DNA from: Limnanthes douglasii subsp. nivea
Lineage: Eukaryota; Streptophyta; Magnoliopsida; Brassicales; Limnanthaceae
Direction of reading: 5' to 3'
NCBI GenBank assembly: GCA_036936605.1
Contig: JAUPFV010000003.1
Coordinates: 147,220,997-147,284,996, forward strand
DNA length: 64,000 nt
Translations under genes and position numbers: made by a program
Part shown: positions 1-10,927 of the stretch, one piece after another
Layout: the number at the start of each line of letters is the position of its first letter
Position numbering within the stretch: position 1 is the first letter of the stretch
Notes under the pieces: model-generated
Databases searched by the model: none
Told to the model about the DNA's origin: nothing
What the model saw: the letters and a program-made list of their open reading frames with translations, nothing else

Positions 1-332
1 ATTACATATTTCAGTGTCCCCTTATCTATATCATAAGTAGTATATTTTACTGGAGATAAATAGACACCATATAATGGTTTTCGAGATAGTGTACATAATA
101 GACCCATTAGCCTAACTAGTAACAATAATAGACATAAACATGATATACGTATCCATATACACTTGAATCACCAATGATTACACTACGAACACAATGTAGA
201 ATATAAACAAAAGGTACACAAGGTACATTGTGAACACAAGATACATTCTAAACACAAGAATCATAATGTACTATGTGAACTCTTATATGACCAATTATGA
301 AAGCCTCAGGACTATTCGACTCATTTTCAACA
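1..332 (-). mobile_element. Ty1/copia LTR fragment
   Basis: This stretch aligns by eye, on the minus strand, with the LTR at 19580-20268. Shared blocks include ATAAATAGA followed by an ACCATATAATGG-like segment, GTAACAATAATAGACAT, and CAAGAATCATAATGTAC. In the element's orientation the LTR begins TGTTGAAAATGAGTCG at 332 and runs off the left edge of the window, so its other end is not visible. It is a second copy of the same family, in the same orientation and roughly 20 kb away. Whether it is a solo LTR or the 3' LTR of a longer element cannot be decided here. Confidence 0.6.
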
Positions 333-1489
333 ATTATAATGATATAACAGATATAATTTATAATTATAGGTTTTTCAAAAGAGAATAATTCAATGGAGAA
401 TAAAAATGAATAATTTTAGGACTGCATTCTTGAATATTAAAGAAAGAGACACGAGAAGAAGAAAATGAACATGCAAAAGATGAAAACAACGAATAAGATA
501 ATAAAAATGATGCTTTGATAAAAAATATCTCGAATAAGAGAAAAAAAATTACAAAACAAAAACAAACAAATAAAAAAAATGCTTAAAAAGTTACAAAAGT
601 AAATATTTCAGCAAGACATACATTTTAATCATGAAAGTCATCACGATTATGCATACAATTTTAGTTATACTGTAAATAACATCAACTGAACATATTACAT
701 CAATAATGACATATATAAAAATAAAATAAATAAAATTTCCAAGAACATTTCACCTTATAACCCACTTCAACGTTTAGTTATAACATTTATTTATATCAAT
801 TTAATTCTAATAAATTTCATTCTTACAAATAATAAAATGACTTTTAAAAACAATTATATAATAAAACAAAATAAAAATAAATCAATGACCAACAACACTT
901 GTAATGGTGCATATCCGACTACTATATAACTAAATTATTTATATTAACTATACTTAAATTTTCTTAACTATTTTTATTTTGACAAGATTTCCTTTTTTTG
1001 CTTACCAATTAAACCTTAACAACTAGAGTAAAGTATCAACTTGTTAGTAATGAAGGATTCAAATCAACTAAAACTAGTTTAATATGGACTCCATAATATT
1101 CTTTATATATACTTGCGAGGAAAAACATATATAGTAAAATCATAAAGTTGATTTAGTTTTGTTACAAAACAGACTCCATGAGAGCAAAGAATCCACTATG
1201 TTTCCAAATCTCATAATAACACGGAGAATATTCGATTTCCACTACATATCTTACTTATGATAATACATAAGATGAAGAACTTTTAAATGTTCGATTTCCA
1301 CTACATATCTTACGTACGATAATTCATAAGATGGACAACTTTTGAAGAACATGAACAATCTATTTGCTTCCAAATCTATATACTTATTTCTATTTTTTTA
1401 ATTTTAGGATATAAAATAAAGTCCACTTCTTAGAACTACTCAAATGACTGATTATTTGGTTCATAAGCTTAAGTCTAATATTATCAATA
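333..1489. other. AT-rich stretch without recognisable gene
   Basis: Stop codons are dense in all frames. There is one short local duplication near 1228-1330 (TTCGATTTCCACTACATATCTTAC occurs twice, the motif itself being split here as TTCGATTTCC plus ACTACATATC). The stretch may contain the decayed C-terminal part of the adjacent MULE transposase, but I could not recognise conserved motifs. Confidence 0.4.
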
Positions 1490-2800
1490 AGTTGAACTAT
1501 CAAAATATATTTTTAAAATATGATTTGAATATTTAAAACTCTCAACAACATTCGAAGTCATCTCCCTATACTTATTGCTTTTAGTACAAGAATTAAAATA
1601 TAATTCAGCAAACAAATTATCCCTAAAATCTTTTAACGACCTTTCCATATTTGTTAATAAATGAATCTAAAGTAGTCTATAAGCTACAAAATTTGGAACA
1701 AATACACACCGCCATAATTTACTAATCATTTTTTCACGAATTTTTTTATTTGGGTACATAATCTTATCTTTAAGATTCTTGCAGATATAAAACATACAAT
1801 AATAATGAGGATAATTATAAAAAATTCTAGCAATAGAATATATGATACCTAAATGTTAGTAATATATATAAATGTTACAATACGATCATTCAAATGTGGC
1901 TTCTTGTAAATTAAAAAATCAAGACCAATTCTTTGTATCTTCAGAATGAACAGTAGTAAAAAGTATTGTTGTAAAACAAAAATAGGAAAAAAACTGTTAG
2001 TTGTAAAACCAAAATGAAAAACATGTATAATAGTACAAACATTTAGTTGTTCACATATTTAACTGTAAAAAGACATTTAACTGTAACACAAATATTTAGG
2101 TATAAAAATAAACATTTATCTGGCAGGATAAAAAAAACATAAAAATTTAGATGTAATAAAATATAGATTAAACATTTATTTGTAAGAACAATAACATACC
2201 TTGGTTCACATGTTTCAAATTTATAACAAATAATTGTCCTTTATAATTTCCTTGTAAATATGTACCAAATCCAACAAAACATCATGTAAACTTGTTGCTT
2301 ACCTAATCAATCTATAAAACTAAATTACATCAAGTATCAAGATCCTTAATTTAGTTAAAGTACTTAATCAAATGACTATAAGATAATGTAGTATCCCTAA
2401 ACAATTCCTTCTTAAATTTATCCATATCATTCCTAGAAATTTGGTAAGTAATTGAAAATCTATATATAACTTTAAAAAAAGATTTATAATATCTGAAAGA
2501 ATTATAAAAAGGTTATGATCTTAACTCTTTAAGAATTTCAACAGAAATAACATCTATCGATAAACTAGCATTACTATTTATATGAAAAATAATTCCACAA
2601 GTGTGATGATATACAGACTTACTAATGCACATATAAACGGAAGGATCATCAATTACGTTTATATTCCAATCATAACCCATACTACCTTTCAATTTACAAA
2701 CGACCACAATACCGTTTTTACGATGGCGAACATAATCGATACAAAATCCAAACTCATAAGTAAAATATAAAGAGCACGATTAAACTTTTCAACACGACGA
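1490..2800 (-). pseudogene. Mutator-like (MULE) transposase remnant
   Basis: Frames pieced together on the minus strand give two blocks typical of plant MULE transposases. Near 2513-2750 there is a MuDR-type N-terminal domain, with VVCKLKG, a tryptophan seven residues later, and an HTCG motif followed by a segment ending EILKELRS. Near 1528-1945 there is the central region: HLGI, a CMFYICKNLKDK block corresponding to the C..HL..N motif, and TSNVVESFK matching the TSN.ES signature. At least five stops or frameshifts interrupt it, so it is dead. The catalytic DDE residues cannot be traced reliably. It may be the fossil relative of the element that mobilised the MULEs further right, but no terminal repeats tie them together. 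Confidence 0.6.
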
Positions 2801-3476
2801 AAAACAATTCCGTACTAACTATACATTTATCCCAACTAATAAGATTATTATCTGTGTATCTTAAATAACTAATAACAGTTTTACTTTCAAAAGTATCACC
2901 TGATATAGAGTTTGTATCACCTAATGCATCAACTCCAAACATACATGAAGCTTCACTAACACAATCCAATAATACTATAGTGTTTTCAACAACCATTTTT
3001 AGCAAGTTGCATATAAGACGGTTAACCAACATAAGCATACTTGCAAAATAAATCTCATTCAGTAAATGGAAAATTTTAACATCACCTAAAATATTGGATA
3101 ATTTCATACATGACATATCCAAAACACCCAACTATGTAAAATAAACTCACAAAGATAATTTAAGCTTCCAAAATTACATATGGACAAAACAATAAAAATC
3201 ATGGTAAAACCTAGGATTTGTATTGAAAAAGATGATGGGCGTCCAAGAAAGCCAAATATATTTCTTGATTTCTCGTTCATTTTCCAACAAAAAACTACCC
3301 TAACCACCAGAATAGCCGCCTTGTTCCTCTTCTCGAATGGAACACCCACCCTTACCACCTCACCTTGAGGTAAAACGCCACCCACAAATAATTCCAACCA
3401 CCCTTTTCACCAAAAACCCAAACAATAACGTTACCAAGTACATAACACATATACTCTTAAGAATTTACGTTACTCC
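2801..3476. other. Unassigned stretch between MULE remnant and LINE
   Basis: A 125-codon open frame on the minus strand (2754-3131) overlaps the start of the MULE remnant and could be its far N-terminus, but I recognise no motif in it. The part from about 3180 to 3476 is slightly richer in C and precedes the LINE ORF1, so it may be LINE 5' untranslated sequence. Confidence 0.3.
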
Positions 3477-4850
3477 ATGGATCAAAGCATAAAAAAGATG
3501 AGTTTAAACCTCTAGTAATTTTGAATCCTATATTCGAAACTACACCAAGATGGCCATAAGATGGAGGAAAATTTAGACCCCAAGAAGACAGACAAAAATC
3601 ATTCGCAACAGTTCTTGGCAAACAAAAATAAGACTCAAAGCATGACAAGGTGATTCAAGATTTCAGAGAAGACTATATAGCTGTAGAATTTCAAGAATCA
3701 TATAAGTCTTCCCTTCTCTCTTTATCTAAATTTACTCTGATTGTTAAGTTTTCGTTTGAGAAACCCTCACTAGAGGAATTTAAAATCTATTTAAGGTCTT
3801 TCAAATTCTCTAGTCCTTACAATGTAGTAATTTGGGACTATCACCACTTCTTCATTGAATTCGATTCAATTGAAGATGTCAAAATATTCTGGAAAAGATC
3901 AGTTAGATCTATATGCACTCTTTCTTTTAAGAGATTAAAATGGACCCCCAAATTTCATCCCAAAATTGAATCTCCATTAACCATGTTTGGATTTCAATGC
4001 CCAAATTACCTTAGTTGTTGTATAACAATAACATAGTCTATCATATTGCTATAGCAGTAGGTACTCATTTACCAGTATGGGTTCCTAACATAAACCGAGC
4101 TAGTTTTAATAATTGCAAAGCCTGGATTATAACAGATGTGTCTAAATCTCTCCCCAAATTTTTTTGGATAAGCTTTGGGGAGAGAGAAGGTTTCTGGCAA
4201 GTAATCACTATGGTGATATCCCTGCTTACTGTAAAACATGTAAACATATTGGCCACATTGATTCTCACTGTCAGAAAGAAACTCTAAAGAACTTAAATCA
4301 GAATGAGATAAGAAACAATCAATATTCAAAGAAAAATAAATCTAAAGAAATATGGACTAAAAAGATTAAATGAGTCACAGTTAATCCTAAAATTAACACA
4401 ATTGAAACTATAACTGAAAAAGAAGCTAATAATATTGAAATACTTTTAACGAATTTACATACTTCCTTATTGCTACCTGAAATAAGTAAAGAACACTTTG
4501 AACCTAAAGACACATTAATTTCAACCTTAATTCACAATCTGAATTAAGGTTAAACCAAGACACTGATCCCCCGGATATAACCAACATTGATGTGATTGAA
4601 GCAATTTAATACATCAATTTAGGAAATAATTTTAATATCCTAGGTGAAGAATTTTCAAAAAATGAATATGAATGGTTAGAAGTTAGAATTCTTTTTAGCC
4701 TCCCCGCATCACCAAGGAAAAATATAGTAATTGACAGCAAGCATAACAAAAAAACCCCAAAAGACTATCAGAAATAAACCTAAAGGTCTCAAGTGCAATC
4801 TTATAAACAAACCTTTTAATATCAAAGGATCTCATAGATCCTCTTCATCA
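3477..4850 (+). pseudogene. LINE ORF1, DUF4283-type RNA-binding protein with zinc knuckle
   Basis: The frame reads SFATVLG near 3597, the usual lead-in of plant L1 ORF1 proteins, then a DUF4283-like fold at 3650-4010 containing the sequence VIWDYHHFFIEF and RLKWTPKFHP. After a frameshift near 4030 the reading continues with PVWVPNI and GKPSLSPK-like residues, and ends in a single CCHC zinc knuckle at about 4230-4271 (CKTCKHIGHIDSHC, spacing C-x2-C-x4-H-x4-C). The proline/lysine-rich tail to about 4850 is broken by stops. In intact relatives this protein coats LINE RNA; this copy cannot make it because of frameshifts near 3600 and 4030 and a stop at 4371. Confidence 0.7.
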
Positions 4851-4859
4851 AAAACCAAA

Positions 4860-5515
4860 TGACTATCAAATTCCTCAGTTCAAATGCAAGGGGAGTAGGT
4901 AACCAATGAACAATTAGAAGAATCAAAATAGTGAAATCTGAATATATAGATATCATTGCTTTGCAAGAGCCAATGATATCAAGCTCAAGAACTGATAAAA
5001 TTACAAAAAACCTTGGCTTTGAATCCAACTTTGCAAACATCAATAATAAAATTTGGTTGATTTGGAAAAATAATTTCAAAATTCATCTCATAAACAAAAA
5101 TGATCGATACTTAAATACTTTGGTGACTTATCCTTCTAGCATTAAAGTGATGGTCACTTTTGTTTATGCCAAATGCGCTAGATCCCAAAGACTAACTCTT
5201 TGGGATAACCTGAGACTTAAATCTAAAAATCCTTTACCTTGGTTAATAGTTGGAGACTTTTTCATTATTGCTAACGCTACAGGCCAATTTTCATGCTCAA
5301 CCATCTGTTACAGAGGGATTGAAGAATTTAACAACATGATTATGGACTGTCAACTTAAGGATCCAAGCTTCTAGGGATCTAACTTTACTTGGTCAAACCA
5401 TAAAAAATATAAGATATTGGATAAGGCATTACATAATTACTTATGGGGAAATCAATTTAATATTACTAGGGTGAATCATCTGGCCAGAATTGGCTCAAAT
5501 CATTCACCCCAGTAA
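4860..5515 (+). pseudogene. LINE ORF2 endonuclease domain (APE-like)
   Basis: The reading starts near 4860 (MTIKFLSSNARGVGN) and carries the endonuclease signatures in order: ALQEP with the metal-binding glutamate at about 4965, an LVTYPS/VTFVYAK strand, WLIVGDFF near 5245 (family consensus GDFN, so the asparagine is lost), GSNFTWSN near 5380, and RIGSNHSP near 5490, where the catalytic aspartate of the SDH.P motif is asparagine. In-frame stops lie at about 4906, 5374 and 5513. The domain would nick target DNA in an active LINE; with the altered GDFN and SDH motifs and the stops it is inactive. Confidence 0.75.
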
Positions 5516-5615
5516 TATCGGTTTCAAATAACAATATCATTCCAAAACCAAACTTTAAATTCTAAAACATGTGGTATCAACACCTAAAATTCTTAAAAGC
5601 AGTGAAAAAAAGTTA

Positions 5616-6583
5616 GAATGAATCAATGAATGGTGATCCCATACACATATTCTGGCTTAAGTTAAAGAGATTAAAGACATGCCTTAAAACATGGAACAAG
5701 GAGGTCTTTGGCAATATCTTCGATAGTATTGCCAAAGCAGAAGAAGATGTCAAAATTTGTGTAAGAAATCTACAAGATAACACTAATTCTGAAAACAATC
5801 AATCTCTTCTTAAAGCTAGAGCTACTCATTTATCCTTGCTTTCCAAAGAAGAAACCTTTTGGCAGCAAAAAACTGCTACTCTCTGGCTTAAGATGGAGAC
5901 AAAAACACTATTCCAGAATTATGTTAAGAAAAGAATAAAATACAATAGGATAAATGGAATTACAGTTAATGAAAATTGGACTGAAGATCAATCTATAATT
6001 GGAGAATCTGCAATTCATTATTTTAAATCTTTCCTTAACTGTGAACAAAATACTACAAACAGTCAATTCAATATTAACTAGGTAAATGAACTTATTCCAA
6101 AAACCATCACTGACCATGAAAACAATACCCTTACATGTCCTCCTTCAATGGAAGAAATACAATCAGCAATCCACGGCCTCAACCCCTGTAGTGTTGTGGA
6201 GTTGATGGGTTCAACTCCAGATTCGACTTAGAATGCTTGCCAATTATTAAACAAGACATACATGAAGCCATAAAAGCCTATTTCAACTACTGCATTCCTC
6301 CTTAAGGAATTTTTCCAAGTGCTATATGCCTATTACCTAAAACCGCCTCACCCAAAACTTGGCAAGAATATAGGCCAATTAGTTTTTGTACAATACTCGA
6401 TAGAATACTGTCAAAGATAATCAACACTAGACTGACCAAAATTCTACCCAGAATCATCTCTATTGAACAAGGTGAATATGTAGAAGGTATGATCATACAT
6501 GAAAATATTCTGATAACCCATGAGTTATTCCATGATCTGAACATAAAATCCAGGGGAGGCAATATGATAATTAACTTAGGCAT
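5616..6583 (+). pseudogene. LINE ORF2 reverse transcriptase, N-terminal part
   Basis: From 5626 the frame runs 151 codons through the linker between endonuclease and RT, ending in the FWQQKTATLWLKMETKT block that matches the WL+.GD.NT+FF motif of plant LINEs. After a stop at 6079 the reading resumes in changing frames with the start of RT: DGFNSRF near 6205, ICLLPKTASPKTWQEYRPIS near 6325-6384, SFCTILDRILSKII, then MIIHENILITHELFHDL and GGNMIINL up to 6580. The first catalytic aspartate of the KLDISKAYD motif would follow, but the sequence changes to Tat-1 LTR at 6584. The aspartate codon just before the junction reads glycine. Confidence 0.75.
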
Positions 6584-7076
6584 TGGTGTGGATAAAAGTA
6601 GCCTGGGGTAGGCTGGTAATTTCAAGTGGAGTTTTAAGGCGGTGTGAGGGTGTTTCACGGTAGTATGGTGGTGTTTAAAGGTGTTTCAAAGTGTTTCAGG
6701 GTGTTTTAAGGGTGGAGAGAGAATTAAGCAGCCTGGCAGCAGTTAATTTTTCTTACCCATAGTTAATGCTGGTGGTTGGGTATTTATAGTGTGAAATTTG
6801 GGCCCTTATGGGCTTTCGGGTCAAGTTTAATGGACTCAGGTCATGTTTAAAGACCCACAAGTTTTAAGCAGATGTGCAGGTAGCTTAGTCAGATAGTGTT
6901 TAGGTTTTTTAGTACTTTAGTCATAGTTCGAACTGCCTTAGGTTTATAGTGTTCGAATTTATCTGTCCGGTGAAAAAGTCCTGTTCGAATTAATATGCTT
7001 GGAGTCTGTCCGAATTTTACGGGGAGATTTACCTTGGACTGCCCTTCCGGGGAGCACTTCGAATTCGGACTCATCA
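6584..7076 (-). repeat. Tat-1 3' LTR
   Basis: 493 bp, starting TGATGAGTCC at 7076 and ending CCACACCA at 6584 on the minus strand. The start was set by the related solo LTR (49802-50256), which begins with the same TGATGAGTCC and has target duplications right outside. A minus-strand TATA box, ACTATAAATA, lies at 6781-6790; it matches the one in the solo LTR. The preceding internal sequence is a purine-rich AAAAAAGGGGCTCC. Confidence 0.85.
6781..6790 (-). promoter_or_regulatory. TATA box of the gag-pol promoter inside the LTR
   Basis: ACTATAAATA on the minus strand, followed about 20-30 bases later by ACCCAACCACCAGCATTAAC where transcription would start. The identical box in the 5' LTR (14838-14847) would drive gag-pol; this 3' LTR copy points into the LINE. 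The solo LTR keeps the same box near 50071. Confidence 0.6.
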
Positions 7077-7090
7077 GGAGCCCCTTTTTT
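7077..7090 (-). promoter_or_regulatory. Polypurine tract of Tat-1
   Basis: AAAAAAGGGGCTCC on the minus strand directly precedes the LTR start TGATGAG. This position and composition fit plus-strand cDNA priming in Ty3/gypsy elements. Tat-2 has the analogous tract ending GGGGGGCTAC directly before its LTR start TGATAAGG. Confidence 0.75.
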
Positions 7091-7231
7091 AGGTATTTGA
7101 ACAAGTGTCCTTGTTAAAGAACTGAAAAACAGTCCGACTTAGGAAGTGGTCTTCCAATTCGAAGAGTTGAAGACGGACCCGGACAGAGCAATCGTTACAA
7201 ATTCCAAACGGTTCTTTGTCAGAGTTAGTGG

Positions 7232-7411
7232 GACACGTGTCACTCTCTGGTTGGTTACTTTTAGCCGTTTTTTCACCTCGAAAGTTGCACCACTTTCTTG
7301 AACAAGTTACCTCTTTAAATGCTCTTGATGACGTCAGCGCCGTTTTTTAATCATTGCCCAACTTTTCGGATTCTCCTAGGAATCAAACCCTTTTTTACAT
7401 TTACTATAAAT
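7232..7411 (+). promoter_or_regulatory. Promoter of the Tat-1 antisense gene
   Basis: Between the polypurine tract and the antisense start codon there is a plant-type promoter on the plus strand: a palindromic G-box GACACGTGTC at 7232-7241, a perfect TGACGTCA (CRE/bZIP-type) at 7329-7336, and a TATA box CTATAAAT at 7404-7411, followed by a pyrimidine-rich leader with CTTTCACAGTCTCACTATTAC. TATA to start codon is about 100 bases. The same set occurs again in the duplicated terminus at 15291-15470, and Tat-2 keeps a TATA box in the equivalent place (60141-60147). Confidence 0.6.
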
Positions 7412-7506
7412 TCCATTCATCTTTCACAGTCTCACTATTACTTTCACTCTGTCATTTTACTCAAAGCTTCATCTCTCTAAAATCTCAAGATTTCCTTAGT
7501 TGTTTT

Positions 7507-10466
7507 ATGTTCACAGCAAGAACAACTCTAATCAAGGGTGGCTGGCTTAATCTCTCAGAATTAGAGAAAGCTCAAAGGGTTGAAAAAGAGAAAAGGCTTG
7601 CAGCAGGGCTTCCAGCGTCGCCTGTCGAGAAACCAGCCCCTTCAATCGAAGAGTCTGATAGAGGTTCGTCTTCTTCGAAAGGTACAAAACCTAGAAAACT
7701 CTTTCGATCAACACTTTCTCCCATCGTATCTGACTCTTCAGTTCAAGAGTCGATCCCTATCGTTGAACCAGGGGTCACCGTCACAAGTGTCAGGAAGAAA
7801 TCCACTTTCCTTGCTATGGGGTCCGATTCCGATCATTCTCCAGACAAACTAATCATGAAAAGACCAAGCATATTGGTTAAGGGACTCTCTTCAAAAAATA
7901 CCAGCGAGTCAGGGTCCGGGGCAGCTGTTAGGACTCTCCGGGAAAGGCCGGTTGGTCCGGAGGCTAGTAGTCCACTACCTCCCAAGGAAACCTCGACCTC
8001 AGAAACTCAAACTGAGGTGAGAACTCAAAAACATACATCAAGCCAGCAGTCCGGAGGATCAGCTGTGCCAAGCTTCATCCCTCCCCGGGCTGTTTCTGCA
8101 GAAGCTCCCCCAACAGTTATGGAGGAGAGGATGGAAGACTCCACTGAGGAGGTCAGGTTTGGGTCCGAGTCTTCCGGACAAGCTGAAACTGCTGTAGTTG
8201 TTGCCAAGAAGGGCAAAGAGGACTTGTATCTGAGGCATCCGGATCTGCCGGAGAGCCTCGAAGGGAGAGTAGGGCCCTGCTTTCACAAAGTAGAGTTCAA
8301 GTACCTTCTATCTCTGTTAAAGACCAAGTATGCGTTTATCCATACTAGAGATTTGGGACGGTTTCGCACTAAGTGGGGGATCCCTGAAAACGTTAAAATC
8401 CGAATTCCCATCGATCCGGAGACCCCAATGGATTGTAAAAGGAACGAGATAGTCTTCTTTACGGAGCTATTCAACTGGGGACTCAGGTTCCCACTGGATC
8501 CAGAGATAGTGCGCTATTTTCACCTAGTCAAGCTATGTCCATCACAGCTAAGCCCTAACGGATGGTACACTTTGATGTCATGCATTATGGCATCTAGGTT
8601 GTCCGGAATTCCTCTTCCAATGGAAGAGTTCGCTGCTGTTGCTAGTTTGTGCAAACACCATCAGTTCCCTTTCTATCACTTTAATATGGGGAATGACTTG
8701 AAAGCCGTCGATGATCTCCTGGAGTCGGAGAGTAAGTGGAGGAGCCAGTTTTTGTTTGTAAGTGGCTCATGGGAGAATGGCAATAAAATCAAGGTCGGGG
8801 AGAATCCTAGCCTTCTTCGAAGTAGATGGAGGAGCGATCGTAAGTTTTCCTTTAAGTTTCTGTTCGAATTTCTCTTTTCATTAACTTTATGCTAACTAGC
8901 TACTTTCTTGTTTCATTAGAGCTGCCAAAAGAATTTGGAGACTACCTAAAAGCCGGACAGGTCACCTGTGGCAAGATAAATGCATGGGCCGCAGAGAACT
9001 GGGAGAACCGGTTTCACAAGGCTTTTACCCCTGGGAATTTAGCGAGATCCCATCTGTGGAACACCACAGGTCGGAGGGATCTATCCTGGGAGGAGTTCTC
9101 CACCCCACCTGATGAGGATGTAGTTTTGAGAAGGTCTCATGAGTTAGATGGGACCCTCTTCCTTCCTGTCCGGGCCAAAGCCCCAAGTAAAATGAAGGGC
9201 AAGAAGAAGAAAAGCAAGAAAGCGGTAGAGGATGCTGAGAAAGAGGTCCCAACAGGCTCAGAGGTGCCAGCTCAGGCTCAAGTCGATGCAAACCTTCTAC
9301 AGGTGGTAGAACAGGAGAGCGAGAAACAAAGAGCGAAGTCCCCAAAACCCTCAAGGGCTTCTAAACGGACTCGTAAGCAAGCGAGTGACAGTGCTGATAG
9401 GGAGGTCAAAAAGAAGAAGATTTCCCAAGGAGAGGAGCTTGCTCTCCGAGACCCGGAGCCCACTTTCCCAACTGATCCAACCTTAGCTGAAGAGATCCCA
9501 GGGAATCTTAATGAAGGGATTCCAATGGAATTTCACACTGATGAAGTGGATAGGGGAGAGATTAATATGGATGAAGTGGACGTCACCGGTCTGGGCCCCC
9601 TAGGTGATTACTTCCTTGGCCTGTCAAGAGATGAGTTCGCAGGGCCATATGTTCCCCCCAGTAGCTCTAACACAGTAAACTTCAATGGTAAGACTTTCTT
9701 GGTTTCCAGTGAGAGGGATGTTATAGCCCATTCCCTCCTTAGCAACGTGCAACCAGTACTCACCCTGGAAAGGCAAGTCCGGAGTCAGGCAAAAACCATC
9801 AAAGACCTTAAGTCTGAGAAGGAGAAACTGTCCGATGACCTCAGGACTGCCACTACTGAGGTTGACTTGCTTAAGGAGTCGAACGAACAGCTAAAGAAGA
9901 ATCAAGAGAAAAGCAACACAAAAGTTGCTTCTTTAGAAGAGACTGTGAAAGATCTCCGGGCTAAGCTATCCGGATTGGAGAAGGACTTAACAGCCTCAAG
10001 AGGAGAGACTGCAGCACAGGAGAAGCTTGTCACCAACCTGACTACTGACAAACTTGCTTTAGAGAATGCAGTGACTCAGGCTGTTGAGGAGAAAGCTGCT
10101 TTGGTGAAGGATCAAGAGGCCATGATCAAGGCCAAAATTAACGCTTATGCCAGGGAGATGATACGGAGTGAAGAATTAATGGTTGAGAAAGTGAAGTCCG
10201 ACATGGTCCTCTTGTTTCATGAGAAGTTCCCGAAGAGGAGACTAGGGGACTTATGGCGTTATGTGGATGACGATGATCTCCCCTACTGGACCATGGTTGA
10301 TGAAGGGTACACTGATATATCCTCGTCTGGTGATGAAGAGGAAACCGGAGAGAGTCCGGGTGAGGAAGAGGTTGACCCCAAAGGCAAGAAGGTCATTGAG
10401 GAAAAAAGCGACATCAAGGGCAAGAGAACAGATGAGGGTGAGCCATCTTCAAAGGCTCCTCCTTAA
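7507..10466 (+). CDS. Antisense gene of Tat-1: PF04195-type protein with coiled coil, one intron
   Basis: Two exons, 7507-8839 and 8920-10466, joined through an 80-base intron give a 959-residue protein. I start at ATG 7507 because the open frame upstream (from 7354) runs through the TATA box and leader. Residues about 255-425 match the plant domain known as putative gypsy type transposon (PF04195), with RFRTKWGIP, LCPSQLSPNGWYTLM and FPFYHFN. Two lysine-rich stretches near residues 535 and 593-613 look like nuclear signals. Residues about 728-873 form a long heptad-rich coiled coil, and the tail is acidic. No catalytic motif is visible, so the role is unknown. It converges on integrase with 461 bases between them. 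It has no internal stop, unlike the Tat-2 copy, suggesting recent function. Confidence 0.75.
8840..8919 (+). other. Intron of the antisense gene
   Basis: 80 bases with donor GATC|GTAAGT, a branch-point-like TGCTAAC at 8888-8894, a T-rich tract and acceptor TTTCATTAG. Removal joins the codon split C|AG, keeps the frame (…RSD-Q-LPKEFGDY…), and eliminates the stop at 8893-8895 that ends exon 1's frame. Donor, branch and acceptor all fit plant spliceosomal introns. Confidence 0.8.
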
Positions 10467-10927
10467 TTTATAATCTGTTTTGTTTATCTTTTACTTGAAC
10501 CAAAGTCCTTGGAAGGCCAAGGCACCTTTTTTGTGATGTTGTCCGAATTATTCGGACAGATTTTTGTTCTGCACCCAAACTTGTTTAAAAAGTCCTTGGA
10601 AGGCCAAGGCAATTTTAAGTTGTTGAATGAATGTTTTGTTTTGCTCAACCATTCTCTTCTTTCATAATCTGTTTAAATAGTTGGAGTTTAAGTAGTCTTG
10701 AGTTATTGTGTTGTGAGAGTGTTTAGTTTCTCTGGCTAGAATTTAAGTAGCCTTTAGACCTTTCAGTCCGGATAGTATGACAATCAACAGAATTTTGCAA
10801 AAACTTAGAAGATTATTCAAGAAAGCTCCAAGTTTCATTTAAAGCTCTCCGTGGCGCCGGAGAGAGGTAGCTGTATGCCCCCAAATATTTACATGGATGT
10901 TTAAACAAGTAAATATTTACATAAGTT
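10467..10927. other. Convergent intergenic region of Tat-1
   Basis: This region separates the 3' ends of the antisense gene (plus) and integrase (minus). It holds two copies of a hairpin-forming sequence (10507-10522 and 10594-10609) and TTTAATTTATAATC/TTCATTTAA A/T-rich stretches that could serve as poly-A signals on either strand. No coding potential was recognised. Confidence 0.5.
10507..10609. repeat. Duplicated 22-base repeat with hairpin
   Basis: AGTCCTTGGAAGGCCAAGGC occurs at 10505-10524 and again at 10592-10611. Each contains CCTTGG-AAGG-CCAAGG, a 6-bp stem with a 4-base loop, which would form on either strand. The location between two converging genes suggests a role in ending transcription or an RNA element, which is inference. 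Confidence 0.6.

Noticed and set aside
2754..3131. A 125-codon minus-strand gene
   Set aside because: No recognised motif, AT-rich composition and location beside a dead transposase; not supportable as a gene.
6584..7446. An 864-bp LTR for Tat-1, with TGGTGTGG and TTTCA ends on the plus strand
   Set aside because: The repeat at both sides is indeed about 864 bp, but the solo LTR with perfect duplications starts at TGATGAG, and a polypurine tract lies inside the longer repeat. The extra 372 bp is duplicated internal sequence.
7354..7506. Start of the antisense protein at the first ATG (7354)
   Set aside because: This part spans the TATA box and the probable transcription start, so it is not in the mRNA; ATG 7507 is the first plausible start after the leader.
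7507..10466. Two separate host genes of about 500 codons each
   Set aside because: Both lie inside the retrotransposon, the frames join through a consensus intron, and the homologous gene has the same location in Tat-2.
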